Counted from the first letter of the stretch, positions 1-10,935 are shown. The stretch: 64,000 nt of DNA from Amphibalanus amphitrite (GCF_019059575.1 NW_024883410.1:23736-87735), one strand, 5' to 3'. The notes: generated by a model not told the origin, from the letters alone. Numbers and translations: made by a program.

Positions 1-556
1 GGGGGGGGGGGTATAACTGATGTGGAAGTTAGTTTTAGGCGGTGGATGACCGGGTATTCGAGTCCGGTGGGGGAATTGGGCCTTTGATGCAGTTTTGTCT
101 GGTGTTTACGGTGATCGAAGAGGCTTTCATTAAGTTTGTTGACCTTAGCAGATACCTCGTGACCGCTGGTAATTGGCTAAGACAATGGCGCGGTAATGCT
201 AGGTAATTATGTCGGTCATGTAAGTCTCCAATTCAGCGTTATGTAGTGTGGACAAAGCATGTGATGATTGTTAGGAACATCCGCGATGAAGCGCGACGCT
301 ATTCCTTTTTATTATCCCGGTGGAACCAATCATACCCGCCTGGGGTCTGACTGGTTGATGCGCGATATTTGGCCAGGCATGCACGCACGGCATGCCTGTT
401 ACGCAACGGAAATTATTAGCGATCTACCCGTCCTGCCGCCGTGCGTCGGTATTTATAAAGTTTTGACAATAAGTCGAGCTACCGCATGTGCTCGATACCT
501 ATAAACCGACGCTCTTCGCATCTGTCTCATCTCGTAACTGCCCGCCTTGTATCCTC
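1..556. other. Presumed Bre1 intron, nothing recognised
   Basis: The stretch begins with a G run and has no convincing exon, RNA gene or repeat that I can name. By position it is the intron upstream of the Bre1 terminal exon. Short open frames here have no recognisable protein features. Confidence 0.5.
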
Positions 557-559
557 TAG

Positions 560-646
560 GTTCTTGAGTACAATGAGCAGCTGAGGTGTCCATTATGTCC
601 TCCTCCTTCCCTCTTCCCTCTCTCACTCTCTAACTCTGCCATCCAG
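560..646 (+). repeat. Upstream echo of the Bre1 last-exon head
   Basis: Bases 560-598 repeat the first 39 bases of the Bre1 last exon (647-685) at roughly 80 percent identity and are preceded by an AG (TAG at 557-559), as at a splice acceptor. The copy still encodes a Glu-Tyr-x-Glu-Gln-Leu-x-Cys-Pro-x-Cys head. The offset is 87 bases (29 codons). No stop lies between the copy and the real exon, so splicing to AG559 would add 29 residues in frame. Pyrimidine-rich sequence (599-640) separates the copy from the true acceptor. It could be a decayed duplicate or a genuine alternative acceptor. Confidence 0.75.
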
Positions 647-838
647 GTCCGCGAGTACAAGGAGCAGCTGACGTGTCCATCGTGCAAGGTGAAGCGGAAG
701 GATGCCGTGCTCACCAAGTGCTTCCACGTCTTCTGCTTCAGCTGTCTGCGCACACGCTACGAGACACGACAGCGCAAGTGTCCCAAGTGTAATGCTGCGT
801 TCGGTGCCAATGACTATCACAGGTTGTATCTGGCTTAG
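647..838 (+). CDS. Bre1: E3 ubiquitin ligase Bre1, terminal exon (RING finger)
   Basis: The acceptor (ATCCAG) lies at 641-646, the frame opens at 647 and TAG is at 836-838, giving the last 63 residues. They hold a complete C3HC4 RING: cysteines 10, 13, 25, His27, then 30, 33, 45 and 48 of this segment. The tail Phe-Gly-Ala-Asn-Asp-Tyr-His-Arg is characteristic of Bre1/RNF20/RNF40. Members of this family act with the E2 Rad6 in the nucleus to monoubiquitinate histone H2B, which promotes H3K4 and H3K79 methylation and transcription elongation. Only the RING exon is in the window; the coiled-coil body must lie to the left. Identification is from motif and terminus recognition, and the family match is close. 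Confidence 0.95.
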   Translation, partial: VREYKEQLTCPSCKVKRKDAVLTKCFHVFCFSCLRTRYETRQRKCPKCNAAFGANDYHRLYLA

Positions 839-2155
839 GTGTGACTGTGAGCGATTGTGAGTGTTGTTGTGTGAGTTTATGTGCGTTGCTGTGGTGTGTG
901 AGTAGGTGTGGCTGTCATAGGATGTGATCGTATGTGTGTCTTTGTACGATTGTTTCTGTCATCGTGGACAATCGCGGACAGGCGGTACTCGGGGAGACTC
1001 TGCTCTGATCTTTCGACTGGGATGGTTTGAGTTACATATGAGAACGAGTGAGTGAGTGAGCAGGGCGAGTGTGTCTGTGTTTAGCGGCCTGGTTGTGACG
1101 TGTGATTGTGACGTGTGACGGCCCCTGTCGGTTGGATTGCCGTCTGAAAGTGTGACGAGTCGGGCGCTCCTCTGCGGTGGTGCGCCGTCCGTCTGTGTCC
1201 CTCCCTATTGCGTTCCGCCCCTCCCCGGCCCGGCAGTCGTCTGGTCCGGGCCTGTCTATTGTATTGTATAGGGCGGTCGGATCTCCGCCGCCGCCGGCTC
1301 CCAGCGGTGGGATCAGCTCTCCGCCGCCGCAGCTGACGTAAAATACCGCCCGGCTGGTCACACTTGCTGTCCGCTGGTTAATCAAGGGACCCTTCTTTCC
1401 AGCCGACCGTTGTGCTATGGACAGCGGCGGCCTCGTGTAGCGCTATCCGCGACGTACTTAGGCTTGCTGTAATTGCCGGTCGTAGAGGTGCATTTTCCCC
1501 CAGCGGGGTTTATTCAGTGGACTGGAGAGGCGCCGCACTCTGCGGCCGACCTGAGATGGCATTTCTGATTATTGTTCCGGTCTGGTGTGGTGCCGTGCGC
1601 GCAGTTGTTTGTGTACAGACGTCGGGCCGACCGGTCCCGGGCTATATTTGTGTACAGACTAGATTTGACGGCCCGCCGGCGCCTGTCGGCTGCTGAGACG
1701 GTGCGGGGGCTCGGCCACGGCGGCGTCTCGGCGGCTGACCGTCGTTGGCGGGCTGTCCGTGCTCTCGGCGTTCACGGCAGCCCGCGTGAACCGCTGAGTG
1801 TTAGACGGCTCGCCGGCCCGGCGCGGCAGGCGCCGCCACTTCAACTGTCTCGTCCGTGTCATTAGCTATGCCCGGGAAGGGCTCGTCGTGTTTTCTTCTC
1901 TGACGGTTTGGTACTTTGCGCGCGGCGCTCGCTCGCTCGCTCGCCGGGTATTTTTCCATAGGCAGTCCGTGTATCGAGGGATGGCTGTGTTGTAATATCA
2001 AACTGTCGGGCCGCCGCGGCCGCCATGCGGCGCGCGCACGCAGCTCTCTGCAATCTGCATGTCTCCGTGGTCCTCGTGTCGATGTGACGTGACGCCGTCG
2101 GGCCGTCACGCTGATGTAATCAGTACCGCGACCAATAAACGCCTGCGATGTGACT
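839..2155 (+). other. Bre1: Bre1 3' untranslated region
   Basis: After the Bre1 stop comes about 1.3 kb with no acceptable exon. It starts with a GT-rich low-complexity run (839-960) and becomes GC-rich (1140-2100), which explains the many spurious open frames on both strands. It ends at a canonical poly(A) signal with a GT-rich downstream element. The extent is inferred from that signal. Confidence 0.6.
2134..2139 (+). terminator. Poly(A) signal of Bre1
   Basis: AATAAA lies at 2134-2139, followed 10-30 bases later by a G/T-rich tract (TGTGACTCGTGTCGG), the usual layout of a cleavage and polyadenylation site. It is the first canonical signal downstream of the Bre1 stop that I see. Confidence 0.65.
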
Positions 2156-2170
2156 CGTGTCGGTTTGGTG

Positions 2171-3177
2171 GAGGGATCGCAGACGAACGAGATGGGCTAG
2201 GATAGATATTGGTAAAGATAATTTCTCATTTTTCTTCCTCCTACAATGTTTGAATGCGAAAACATACTACTTGCAGCTCACTTTATTCGTGGACAGTGCA
2301 AGTATGTAGGCATAGTTTTGTGGTCGTTACGAAAGTTACACAATAAATTACATAACTGTTTAGATACATTTTCATTTTATGACTTCAACCACAAAGTGCG
2401 CGAAACTTCAACTCGGACTGGCTGGGCTGGTATTCGCTGCAACAAGTCGAGGCAATTTGCTTGCGCAAGATGGCAACGCTTCCGTCAATCTTTTTCCAAA
2501 GATTGATTATTTCATAAATTTATCCGGCAAGTCCTTTTACTTCTCGGGTTTGCTTCTATTATAATACAGCCGTATCTTAAACTAACCCGGCTTGTTTTTA
2601 TGTTTTTTTTTTATATTTTATACCAAAAAAAACATCGGCTTAGCGCTGGCTACGACCGCACCCTTTCGCTGAGTGTTTCAGCCAAGGCCCTAGTTTCAGC
2701 CATTAGGTTCGCCTCAATACCCGAGCATTGGTTTTGCCGCCAATTAGGCTGCACTTACGGAGTTATTTCGCTGCATTTCCACCGACAGCCGCACAGACTG
2801 GTGGGTCTAATTCGTGTTTTTACCGCTGTCGACTCGGCATTGCGGCCGTGCTGTTGCGCCTGTTGCGACGATCGATCAGAGACGGGGCGGCCACTTGGAT
2901 ACCGGTTACCATGCCCGTATTGGCTGCTGTTTAATGCCGCTCACATCATCAGCTAGCTATCGGTGTGACAATAATAGCTGTCAATAGCACCCCCAGGACA
3001 ATTATCGAGAAAATGAGTTGCCTTAATAAAAAAGCTTCCTAAGGGTCTTATCAACAGCTTGCTTTTCTAACTCATGGCATCAGCGAAAAGCTCATTGTCT
3101 GGCGATTTGCTGTTAGTTGTCACAGACATGCAGTCTTTAGACTGAATCCATTTTGCGATCGACAGGCTAGTTCTTTT
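2171..3177. other. Intergenic, nothing recognised
   Basis: This is AT-leaning sequence with T and A runs around 2600-2640 and no supportable exon, RNA gene or terminal-repeat element. Confidence 0.4.
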
Positions 3178-3296
3178 ACGGTGAGAAAGGCTACTTTAAT
3201 CCCTGCCCATAGATGGCGCTAGTTTACACCTTGGAAGATATGCTGTACCGTATTACACGTTGCCGACTCACTGCGGCTTAGGGTGAGAAACTTTAA
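3178..3296. repeat. Tandem unit, first copy (about 100 bp)
   Basis: The stretch starting GGTGAGAAAGG and carrying ATAGATGGCGCTAG recurs immediately beyond the transposon at 4209-4300, with the same order of words (ATAGATGGCGCT, GGAAG.TATGCTGTACCG, CTCACTGCG). GGTGAGAAA recurs again at 3282, so two tandem units were present and the TTAA element landed at the junction. Confidence 0.6.
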
Positions 3297-4208
3297 CCCT
3301 CGCCCGCACATGGGGGGGGGGGGTTGCCACCCCCCCCAGGCAGTCTTTCTGCTCTGCACTCAACATTTTTAGAGCTAGAAGGCTGATTTTTCGTATAGCT
3401 GCTCGTCTATCCTTTCTTGATGTCCACTGAAAATTTCAAGTTTCTGTGATTTTTGCTTTTGGAGATATGACCTTGTTTTTTCAGGTCATGTCATGACCCA
3501 AATGGCCAATTCTCAACATCTTGCGTTTGCCATGGGCCTTGTGAGCTTTTGACACCCTGATTTCGGCCTTTTTTGCCAGTCTTACCTCCCACCTATCATG
3601 GAACATGTTGTTCGACGATGTACAGGGGTCAAGGTCAGGGTCAAGGTCAACCTAGGTCATCTAAGATAATTGCGTTTTAGGTAAGCTGAATTTACTTTTT
3701 GTGAAGTTTTTTGACTGCATTTTTGGTAAAAGCTTCTCAGATCATGATTTCATGTGATATGGACCCAAAAACAATCGGTGCACACATCAGTATACACACA
3801 GACACACACAGACATACAAACACATATAATTGACCTTGACCTAACTTGACCTGAAATGACCTCAGCAGCAAAATTATGGTCGGATAGTGTGACAAAGAGG
3901 TTCTAGCTGGCTTGGCACCAGAAAACAGCATCGTCATCGGTCTTTGATAAGCAGCGCACTTGATATCCAACGGTGACCCAAAACAGCAACATTTTTTAGT
4001 TTGACCTGACCTGGAAGGTCAATGACTGACCTGAGAAGGTAAAACTGGGTATCATTGGATTCGTCTCTTCCCAAAGAATCTTTTTGGTCTTTACTGCTAA
4101 GCTCTATCTCCAACAGGAACGAAATGGCGCGGGGGGGGGGGTGGCAACCACCCCCCCCCCCCCCCCATGTGCGTTCTAGGATGGGAAAATGGCATGTGCG
4201 GGCGAGGG
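3297..4208. mobile_element. TTAA-flanked non-autonomous element (piggyBac type)
   Basis: The left end TTAA-CCCTCGCCCGCACATG and the right end CATGTGCGGGCGAGGG-TTAA are perfect inverted repeats flanked by TTAA at 3293-3296 and 4209-4212. A TTAA target and a terminal CCC are hallmarks of piggyBac-like transposons. The 912-bp interior has no transposase. Just inside each end is a poly-G/poly-C pair (3311-3340 and 4132-4167) able to fold back. The middle is rich in AGGTCA/TGACCT words. It was probably mobilised by a transposase encoded elsewhere. Confidence 0.85.
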
Positions 4209-4212
4209 TTAA

Positions 4213-5364
4213 TTCCTGTCAATAGATGGCGCTACTAGTAACGCCTGGAAGCTATGCTGTACCGCATTACCCAAGCCAACTCACTGCGCGCGATCAGTAG
4301 ATGCCTGAGCTGAGAATTGTACATATGCCGATGGACGGGAGGAGGGCGATGGGGCTGTGCGCAAGCACTGAACCTGATTCTCGGAATGACCGCAGCTATC
4401 AAATGCACATCCCGTATAAGAAGCCACAAACGATCCATAAATGGACGCTAAACGGACGACCATCATTCTAAATTATCTCTACCGGCTCTTCGATATCGAT
4501 CTCCTGTCCGCCCCAGGGCCCAGCACCACCGGCAACGACCGCCCAGCCTCTCGCTCCTCCCCCGGGCGCTCATTTCCACCCACTAAGCCACCTCCGTCCA
4601 CCTCCTGCCAGACGTGACTCCCATCCGGAGCTGTTTTCCACAGCCTCCGGCGCCAGTCTTGTGACGTAGATGGCGCAGCAGTCACGTGAGTGATTTCAGC
4701 CGTGTCCCCGCTGCACACTGGTCGGAAACGCCCTCACGAGAGGCCACGGGCGATTCCGGAGTTTCGGATTATTTTTTATATAGATCGATTTGAAATTGAT
4801 CAAATTATTATACTTAAGCCAAAAAAACTAATCCGGGTGACCAAAAATAGCTGTAATCAGCCCCCGAAGATGGGGTATCCCAGAACTCGGAAACTGACGC
4901 GGAGCAAGAGGTTTCTTGAGCCGGATATTCAGAGTCTTATTGCTGATAGACACCAAATTGAAATCCCACATATTATGCATCAAAATGTTCGTTATGAAGT
5001 TGCCGACTGGTCATTGCAAAATTTTTGGTATACTTTTTCCCTAACTAAGATGTACTATAGCTTTTTTATGAAGGCTCTCCTACAGTGATTCTGGAATATA
5101 ACTGCAAAGTTTAGGTAAGGAAACAACAGGTAGTCCCATCTAGTTCCACTCTGATTTTTTTTTAGATGAAGTAGGATTTAAATTTACACCAGGGCAACAT
5201 AAAAGCTAACTGCGCATATTTGCGCAAAATTTGCAGGCGCCGCTCTTCCTACCCAAGTACCGCCCGCCCCGCCCCAGTTTCGGCTCGGCCGCCGCGCCCG
5301 GCTTACGCTGACCTGTGTGGCCTGCACGCATCCATGCGTAGTTGACTGGTCATTAAAAACAGAT
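4213..5364. other. Intergenic; second tandem-unit copy, then nothing recognised
   Basis: The first 90 bases repeat the unit at 3194-3290. The rest, including a 132-codon open frame from 4690, shows no domain, no neighbouring exon and no codon-quality evidence. Confidence 0.4.
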
Positions 5365-5649
5365 GCGCTTGACACTGGCGGATCCAGACTTGCGTTTTGG
5401 GGGGGGGCCAACTCCTGCAAGTAACCAAACCTAGGGTACCCCCAAATCCTGTTTTCTCATCGGATTTAGGCCACTTATTTTTTCGTCACAGCCCTGAAAC
5501 GATATTTTTTTTTTTAACTAAAAATAAAAAAAATAGAAATGGTAGCCCACCCAACCCGAGCCTAAATATTACTTTGAAAACACTTCAAATTGCTTTTGTC
5601 GACCAATTAGCCCGCTCCGGGTCGGTACGTGGCGCAGCCTTCGCGGGCT

Positions 5650-6600
5650 GGGAGGTGTCGGTTGGACCCCCTGCCGTTCGGCCCCTGATTAAGCTAGAGC
5701 TCGCGGAAGAAAAACAGGCGTGTTGCCCGTGAGTGACGAGACGAAGCCGATGATACCCGATTTTAAGGTCCTTGGTCATTGGTTGACCTTCCAGGGCGGT
5801 GTTTCACGGTCGTGCTGACAGCCGCTGACAGCGCATTCCGCGAGCTAAGGTCAGCCTTCGGTAGTGTTGTGGGTATAGGCTTGTTGATGTCTCCATTGAA
5901 ACCAAAAGTGCCATCAGCGCTGGCAGCGGCTGGCAGCGTGCCGTGAAACACCGCCCAGGTCAGGTCACAGACCCAAAAGACGGGAAAATCAGGACCTGTC
6001 AGAACCTCCTAAAGTAAGGCTGTAATACGTTTTTTTGTGCTGATCACAAATTTCATGTTAGTTTGGATCATAGATAATGTCTTCATGCGTTTAGACCATG
6101 TCGGGGCAGGTCAGGTCAGATCAACCAGTAGGAGTACTTATGGGCGTCCGTATAGCAGGTGTCCACTACCACTGGCAGCTACGTAACATGATACGAAGGC
6201 ATCAAAACTACTTCGTAAATGTTCAAATGGCTGCAAAATGCTAAATTCAAAATCAGCTAAACGAAACTATCCTAGAAACATGTTAAACTCGGAAAAGTGC
6301 ACCGAGGTCATCAAAGGTCAATGACCTGACTTGACCGTAAGGTGACATTGGCATCCGCCCTAATGCGTGGGAGCAACATCATATCACATGTTTGAGCGTT
6401 TTAAACCACGAAAAGACTATAAAAGCGCGGATAATGTGAGCCGACATACGCCGAATCGCTATTCCGGCCAAACATGGCCTCCAACATGGCCAAACAGTCG
6501 AGAAATAGGCCACAAGTCAAAGTTCACTTGGGTCAGGGTCATGAAATTTTCAGACTTTGTCACCATGAGGGTACTAAAGTTTCGTCGCGATCGGCTTCAT
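5650..6600 (+). mobile_element. Decayed relative of the 8863-9762 TTAA element
   Basis: Order and wording match 8940-9700 closely: GGCCCCTGAT..AGCTAGAG, GTGTTGCCCGT, GAAGCCGATGATACCC, the AGGTCA clusters, GGGAGCAACATCA, and GAGCCGACATACGCCGAATCGC. Terminal TTAA/CCC ends are not recognisable here. The 130-codon frame at 6367 is a by-product of this repeat, not a gene. Confidence 0.65.
5795..5955. mobile_element. 161-bp MITE with 3-bp target duplication
   Basis: The ends GGCGGTGTTTCACGG and CCGTGAAACACCGCC are perfect inverted repeats, extended imperfectly to about 43 bp by CTGACAGC/GCTGGCAG words. It is flanked by CAG on both sides (5792-5794, 5956-5958). The related element at 9045-9060 has an uninterrupted CCTTCCAGGTCAGGTCA at the same place, which serves as the empty site. 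Confidence 0.8.
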
Positions 6601-7552
6601 GATACCTTACACGATAACTTCACACGTCGATCGAGAGTTAAAGCATGGATGAAGGAGAACCAGGGGATGAAGGTTCTTTCATCCATGGTTAAAGTGTACA
6701 ATAAGAACTTCTTGGATGAAGACAAGACCAACACTTTTATCAAGCTCACAGATTTTTAATGATACGGTATTTTCTCTCTACCTACTACGCCCTTCTCACA
6801 TTCATTTTTCTTAAGTGTTTTTGGGGACGAAAAATATATGTTGTTCCCCTTTCAGGCTTGGGGGCATGACCCCGTGGCCCCCCTGGATCCGCTAGGCCGA
6901 AACTAACTAGGTCGTTTTCAAACGGTCTGATATTTCAGGTCATAGTTTGCAAACGGCCGGTGTTTTCAGGTAGTTTCATATGGCCTGACTGGGCCAGGCC
7001 GTTTGCAAACGGACCGAATTTTCATACGGCCTGTAACATATATTCAGATTTCGACATCTGTCGTAGCATCAAATGCTGATGTGGCGCACTCAAAAGCCGG
7101 AATTGGTCCTTGGATGCCGTAAGGACCCTTTTAAGAAATAAGTGACCCGACTGACCCTTAGAGATTGGCCTGAGCTGTGACCGAAATAAGTCTTTTACCG
7201 TTTCGCAGGAAGGGACAAAAAGGTCCCTCATATGCTTCTTGTACAATTACGAAACAAAACAAGTTTTTTTCAACGAAAACTCAGTGAGTTTTCCTAAAGA
7301 ATTTATTGCGCATATTCCGTGAATGAAAAGTTGCCGGGTCATGTCAGGTCAGGCTGCCACAGCAAGTTTGTTAACTTGACAGCTCAATCGATATTTATGC
7401 AATAAGACCTTCTCGGGTGACGATAAGACATGACGACACTTTATGAAGGAAGCTAGTAAACCCGGTAGTTTCTCCATAGGCGCGGGAACCGGGGGGAGGG
7501 GGCAGTGGTGGCAGCTTGCCCCCCCCCCCCCAACTCTGGGGCCGTGCGGGCG

Positions 7553-8290
7553 GTGCCCCCACAACTTTCAGACAGAATACCGCTCCTTTTTGCAAATATT
7601 TTCTTTTTTTGTTGAACAAGCCAAGGGATGAAAAATAAGTGGCCTAAAACCGGCGAGAAAACTATATTTGGGGGATCCTAGGTTGATCTCTATCATGGTG
7701 TGACCTCCCCCCCCCCCCCCCCCGCCCGTCTAAAAGTAGTTCCCGCGCCCCTGGGTTTCTCTACGCTATTGAATCACGCTGCTGATTCTAGTAAGTATCT
7801 ACTACACAACCTTCTCACATTAATTTTTCTTCGAGCGTTTTGGGGGGCCAAAAGATATGTTGGCCCCCTCTTTCAGGCTTTTTGGGCCCATGGCCCCGGT
7901 GGCCCCCTTGAATCCGCCAGTGCCCCACAACTTTCAAACGGAATACCGTCCTTTTTTGCAACTGTTTCTTTTTTTTTGTTGAAAAAGCCAAGGGATGAAA
8001 AAAGTGGCCTAAAACCGGTGAGAAAACTAGATTTGGGGGGACCCTAGGTTGATCTCTATTATGGTGTGCTCCCCCAGTCTGAAAGTAGTTCCCGCGCCCC
8101 TGACTTTCTCTACGCTATTGAATCACGCTGCTGATTCTAGTGGGTATCTACCACGCAACCTTCTCACATTAATTTTTCTCCAAGCGTTTTGGGGGGGGGG
8201 GGGGCAAAAGATATGTTGGCCCCCCCTTTCAGGCTTTTGGGGGGGGCCATGGCCCCGGTGGCCCCCCCCCCTGGATCCGCCAGTGGCGCT
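7553..8290. repeat. Two tandem copies of a 367-bp unit
   Basis: The segment starting at 7553 (CCCACAACTTTCAGACAG) repeats from 7920 with the same internal order: AAGCCAAGGGATGAAAA, AGTGGCCTAAAACCGG, a poly-C run, CTACGCTATTGAATCACG, CTTCTCACATTAATTTTTC, a poly-G run, and GATATGTTGGCCCCC. The last 120 bases also resemble 6776-6895. These repeats are inside the hAT-type element and explain the parallel short frames at 7700 and 8049. Confidence 0.75.
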
Positions 8291-8539
8291 TGAGTTTATG
8301 AATTTTGTGAAAAGCGCGTTTTGTGTATGCATTTATGTATGTATTGACATTTCCACATATTGCGTGGCGATTACGGCTTGCATTTAGAGAGCCTTGCTAT
8401 TGACAACCATCAATCGGCTGAAGAAAGTGGAAATTGAAACCTTCGTGAATATAAGACGCTGCAAATATAGGACACCTGTCACTGACGTCGGATTACCTTG
8501 GGCCGTCTTTTTACATTTGATCGCAATTCCGGTACCCTG

Positions 8540-8740
8540 GCCGGACCGATTGGTTTTCTACATTGACCGGGGAGGGTTGGTACAACTCCCTCGCCGTTTC
8601 GCCTCTAATTGAGCTAGAGCCTCGCGGAAAAAAACAAGCTTGTGTGCCGTTATAAGACGCAAAAATTAGGTACTACCCGATTCTAAGGTCTTAGGTCAGC
8701 CAGTGACCTCTTAGGTCAGGTAAGTGCCACAAGGCACGGG
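8540..8740 (+). mobile_element. Fragment of the TTAA-family element
   Basis: GAGCTAGAGCCTCGCGGAAAAAAAC and the following CCGATTCTAAGGTC words match 8950-9050. It lies just outside the hAT-type element and just left of the intact copy at 8863, and is a truncated older copy. Confidence 0.5.
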
Positions 8741-8862
8741 CTCGGTGTAAGGTTAATTACTTTGCCAAAAATGGTCGCACTGCCGCGATTTTGGTTTAAT
8801 CGTGTTTGTCTAGCTCAGGCGCGTTGAATGCTATACTTGGTGTTCGGGTGAAGTCAGCTTAA

Positions 8863-9762
8863 CCCTCGCCGGCACAGGCCATTTTGCGTCCTTCGACGGC
8901 ACAAGGGGGGGGGGTTGGTTGGTACGACCCCCCCCCTCGCGTTTGGCCCCTGATCGAGCTAGAGCCTCGCGGAAAAAAACGAGCGTGTTGCCCGTCACGA
9001 GAGGAAGCCGATGATACCCAATGTTAAGGTCCTAGGTCATCGGGTGACCTTCCAGGTCAGGTCAATGACCCGAAAACCGGGAAAATCGGGACCTGTTAGA
9101 AAGTCGTAAATTGTGGCTGCTATGTGGTTTTCCGGGGTGCTGATCACGAATATCGTATTAGTTTTGATCAGAGATGATGTCTTTAAGCATTTAGACCAGG
9201 TCGGGTCAGGTCAGTCAGGTCAACCGGTAGGGGTTGTGACGGGTATTCGTAATACGTGTCAACCGCCTCTGACAGCTTCGTAACATGTTATGAAGGCGCC
9301 AAAACTACTTCGTAAATGTTCAAATGGTTGCTAAATTAGAATTCAGCTCCAAAAACTAGCCTAGAAACATGTAAAACTCGAAAAAGTGAACCGAGGTCAC
9401 CCGAGGTCACCAAAGGTCAATGACCTGACCTGACCTTCAGGTGACCTTGACACCCATCCTAATGTATGGGAGCAACATCAAATCACATGTTTGAACGTTT
9501 GAAACCACGAAAAGCTTGCAAACGCGCGGCTAATGCGAGCCGACATACGCCGAATCGCGATTTCGGCCAAACATGGTCACGGAAAAGAGGTCACAGGTCA
9601 AAGGCCATTGGGGTCAGGGTCATGAAATTTTCAGGGTAGGTGTAAAATTGATCAATGCGAGGGTACTGAAAGTTTCGTCGCGATCGGCCGCTTTTTACGC
9701 GAGTTATTTGCGAAAAACCTTAGGGGGGTTGCATCAACCCCCACCCCCTGTGCCGGCGAGGG
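8863..9762. mobile_element. TTAA-flanked non-autonomous element, second copy type
   Basis: TTAA-CCCTCGCCGGCACAGG (8859-8878) and CCTGTGCCGGCGAGGG-TTAA (right end at 9762, TTAA 9763-9766) form the ends of this 900-bp element. Inside the left end is a poly-G/poly-C pair (8906-8935). The interior is packed with AGGTCA and TGACCT half-sites. The terminal eight bases match the element at 3297, but the body differs, so it is a sister family sharing the same transposase signal. Confidence 0.85.
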
Positions 9763-9799
9763 TTAAGGTGTTAACCTCGGGTCAAGGTCAGGTCTGAGC

Positions 9800-10145
9800 C
9801 CCTCAGGTCACGAAAATGGTTGGAGGAGGTCATATCGCATATCATTCGATTCGGCAGGTCTTCCTGAGTCCAATGGTGGCTTTCCCGACTCTTTAGCTCC
9901 ATCTGATCAGGAGTTATTGACGAAAAACTTACATGGCCTTAGTGACGTCATAAATGACGTCACGCAAAGTCAACAATGCTAAAGTCAAGCACTGGACCTT
10001 GCAAGGAGTGCATGAAACCATTCCCGGTGCCCGAATAGCAGCTCCCAATTTCCCTTGTTGACTTAAAGTGGTGCTAGATCCTGTATTATACTCAATTATG
10101 ACGTCATAACTTAACAGATTCACGTCATATATTTAGTGCTTGACA
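9800..10145. repeat. Dispersed repeat with paired CRE-like sites
   Basis: The sequence matches 58280-58600 over about 300 bp: CATATCATTCGATTCGGC, TGGTGGCTTTCCCGACTC, TTATTGACGAAAAAC, and CCTTGCAAGGAGTGCATGAA. It contains two TGACGTCA palindromes four bases apart (about 9943-9962) and another at 10099. Ends are not defined. Confidence 0.65.
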
Positions 10146-10935
10146 TCCAAATGATAGCTTACATATGACAGAGAAGGTATGCAAAGTTTTATGAAGTTTG
10201 CTTCACTAGTTGTGGAATAACAAGCAAAAAACTTTTGCGGAAAGGCCGCTGGCCTCTCGCTGGAGCGTTTCCGACCAGTGTGCGCTGGGTCAATTCGTTT
10301 CAAAAGGACGACGTCGTCACGCGGCTATTTTGGGACAAAAACAGCCGCCAAGTTTCTTATCAACCGGAACAGGCCATCTGGTGTGAAAACAACGCAGGGC
10401 GTAGCAACGCAGAAACGCTATAAGTCGGTATGAGCTTTGAACTTAGCCCAGAGGATAACTACAAAGTGACTCTGCAGTGAAGTTTATTAAAACGATGCAG
10501 AACTGACCTACCTGTTGCCTGAACTGCTGGATAAAAAGTTTCGTAAGCGTCCACATGTGAACCGTTCATGAAGCCTTTCCGGGAACTATGAAAAATTGGA
10601 GCTGTTATGTTGACCAGGTAGGTATACTAACTAGCAGTGTGAACGAGTTTACGATTATCATCAAACTTTGGGACCATCCAATTTACCTACCTTTTTAATA
10701 GCTACCAGAATAGAAATGGGAGCCTCATATACAGAAAGATCACCAATCATATTGAACTGAACAAACTGATACTGTTACCTTCTTCATTTGCCACATGAGT
10801 GACAAGATCAAGATGCTCCAACTGTTGTGAAGATAATTGTTCGATTGCATGCGTGTTCTAGTTATTAACTACTAGTACGGGTTACAGGTTGACGTCAATA
10901 CGAGGAAATTAATGTCCGGTTGCCTTGAAACTTAG
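10146..10935. other. Intergenic, nothing recognised
   Basis: No exon, RNA gene or repeat could be supported. The 62-codon frame at 10235 has no features. Confidence 0.4.

Larger units (their letters stand above)
5373..8285. mobile_element. hAT-type element, 2.9 kb, no transposase
   Basis: The left end CACTGGCGGATCCAG (5373-5387) is the perfect reverse complement of the right end CTGGATCCGCCAGTG (8271-8285). Both are bounded by the exact 8-bp direct repeat GCGCTTGA (5365-5372 and 8286-8293). An 8-bp target duplication with CA-starting ends is typical of the hAT superfamily. The body holds a relic of the TTAA family (about 5650-6600), a small inserted MITE (5795-5955) and a tandem 367-bp repeat near the right end. 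No long frame encodes a transposase, so it is non-autonomous or a composite of later insertions. Confidence 0.85.

Noticed and set aside
1032..2109. Several frames of 60-120 codons on both strands after Bre1
   Set aside because: GC-rich 3'UTR sequence yields such frames by chance; the poly(A) signal at 2134 fits an untranslated tail.
4690..5088. 132-codon frame
   Set aside because: No recognisable domain, composition like neighbouring non-coding sequence, and no splice or poly(A) support.
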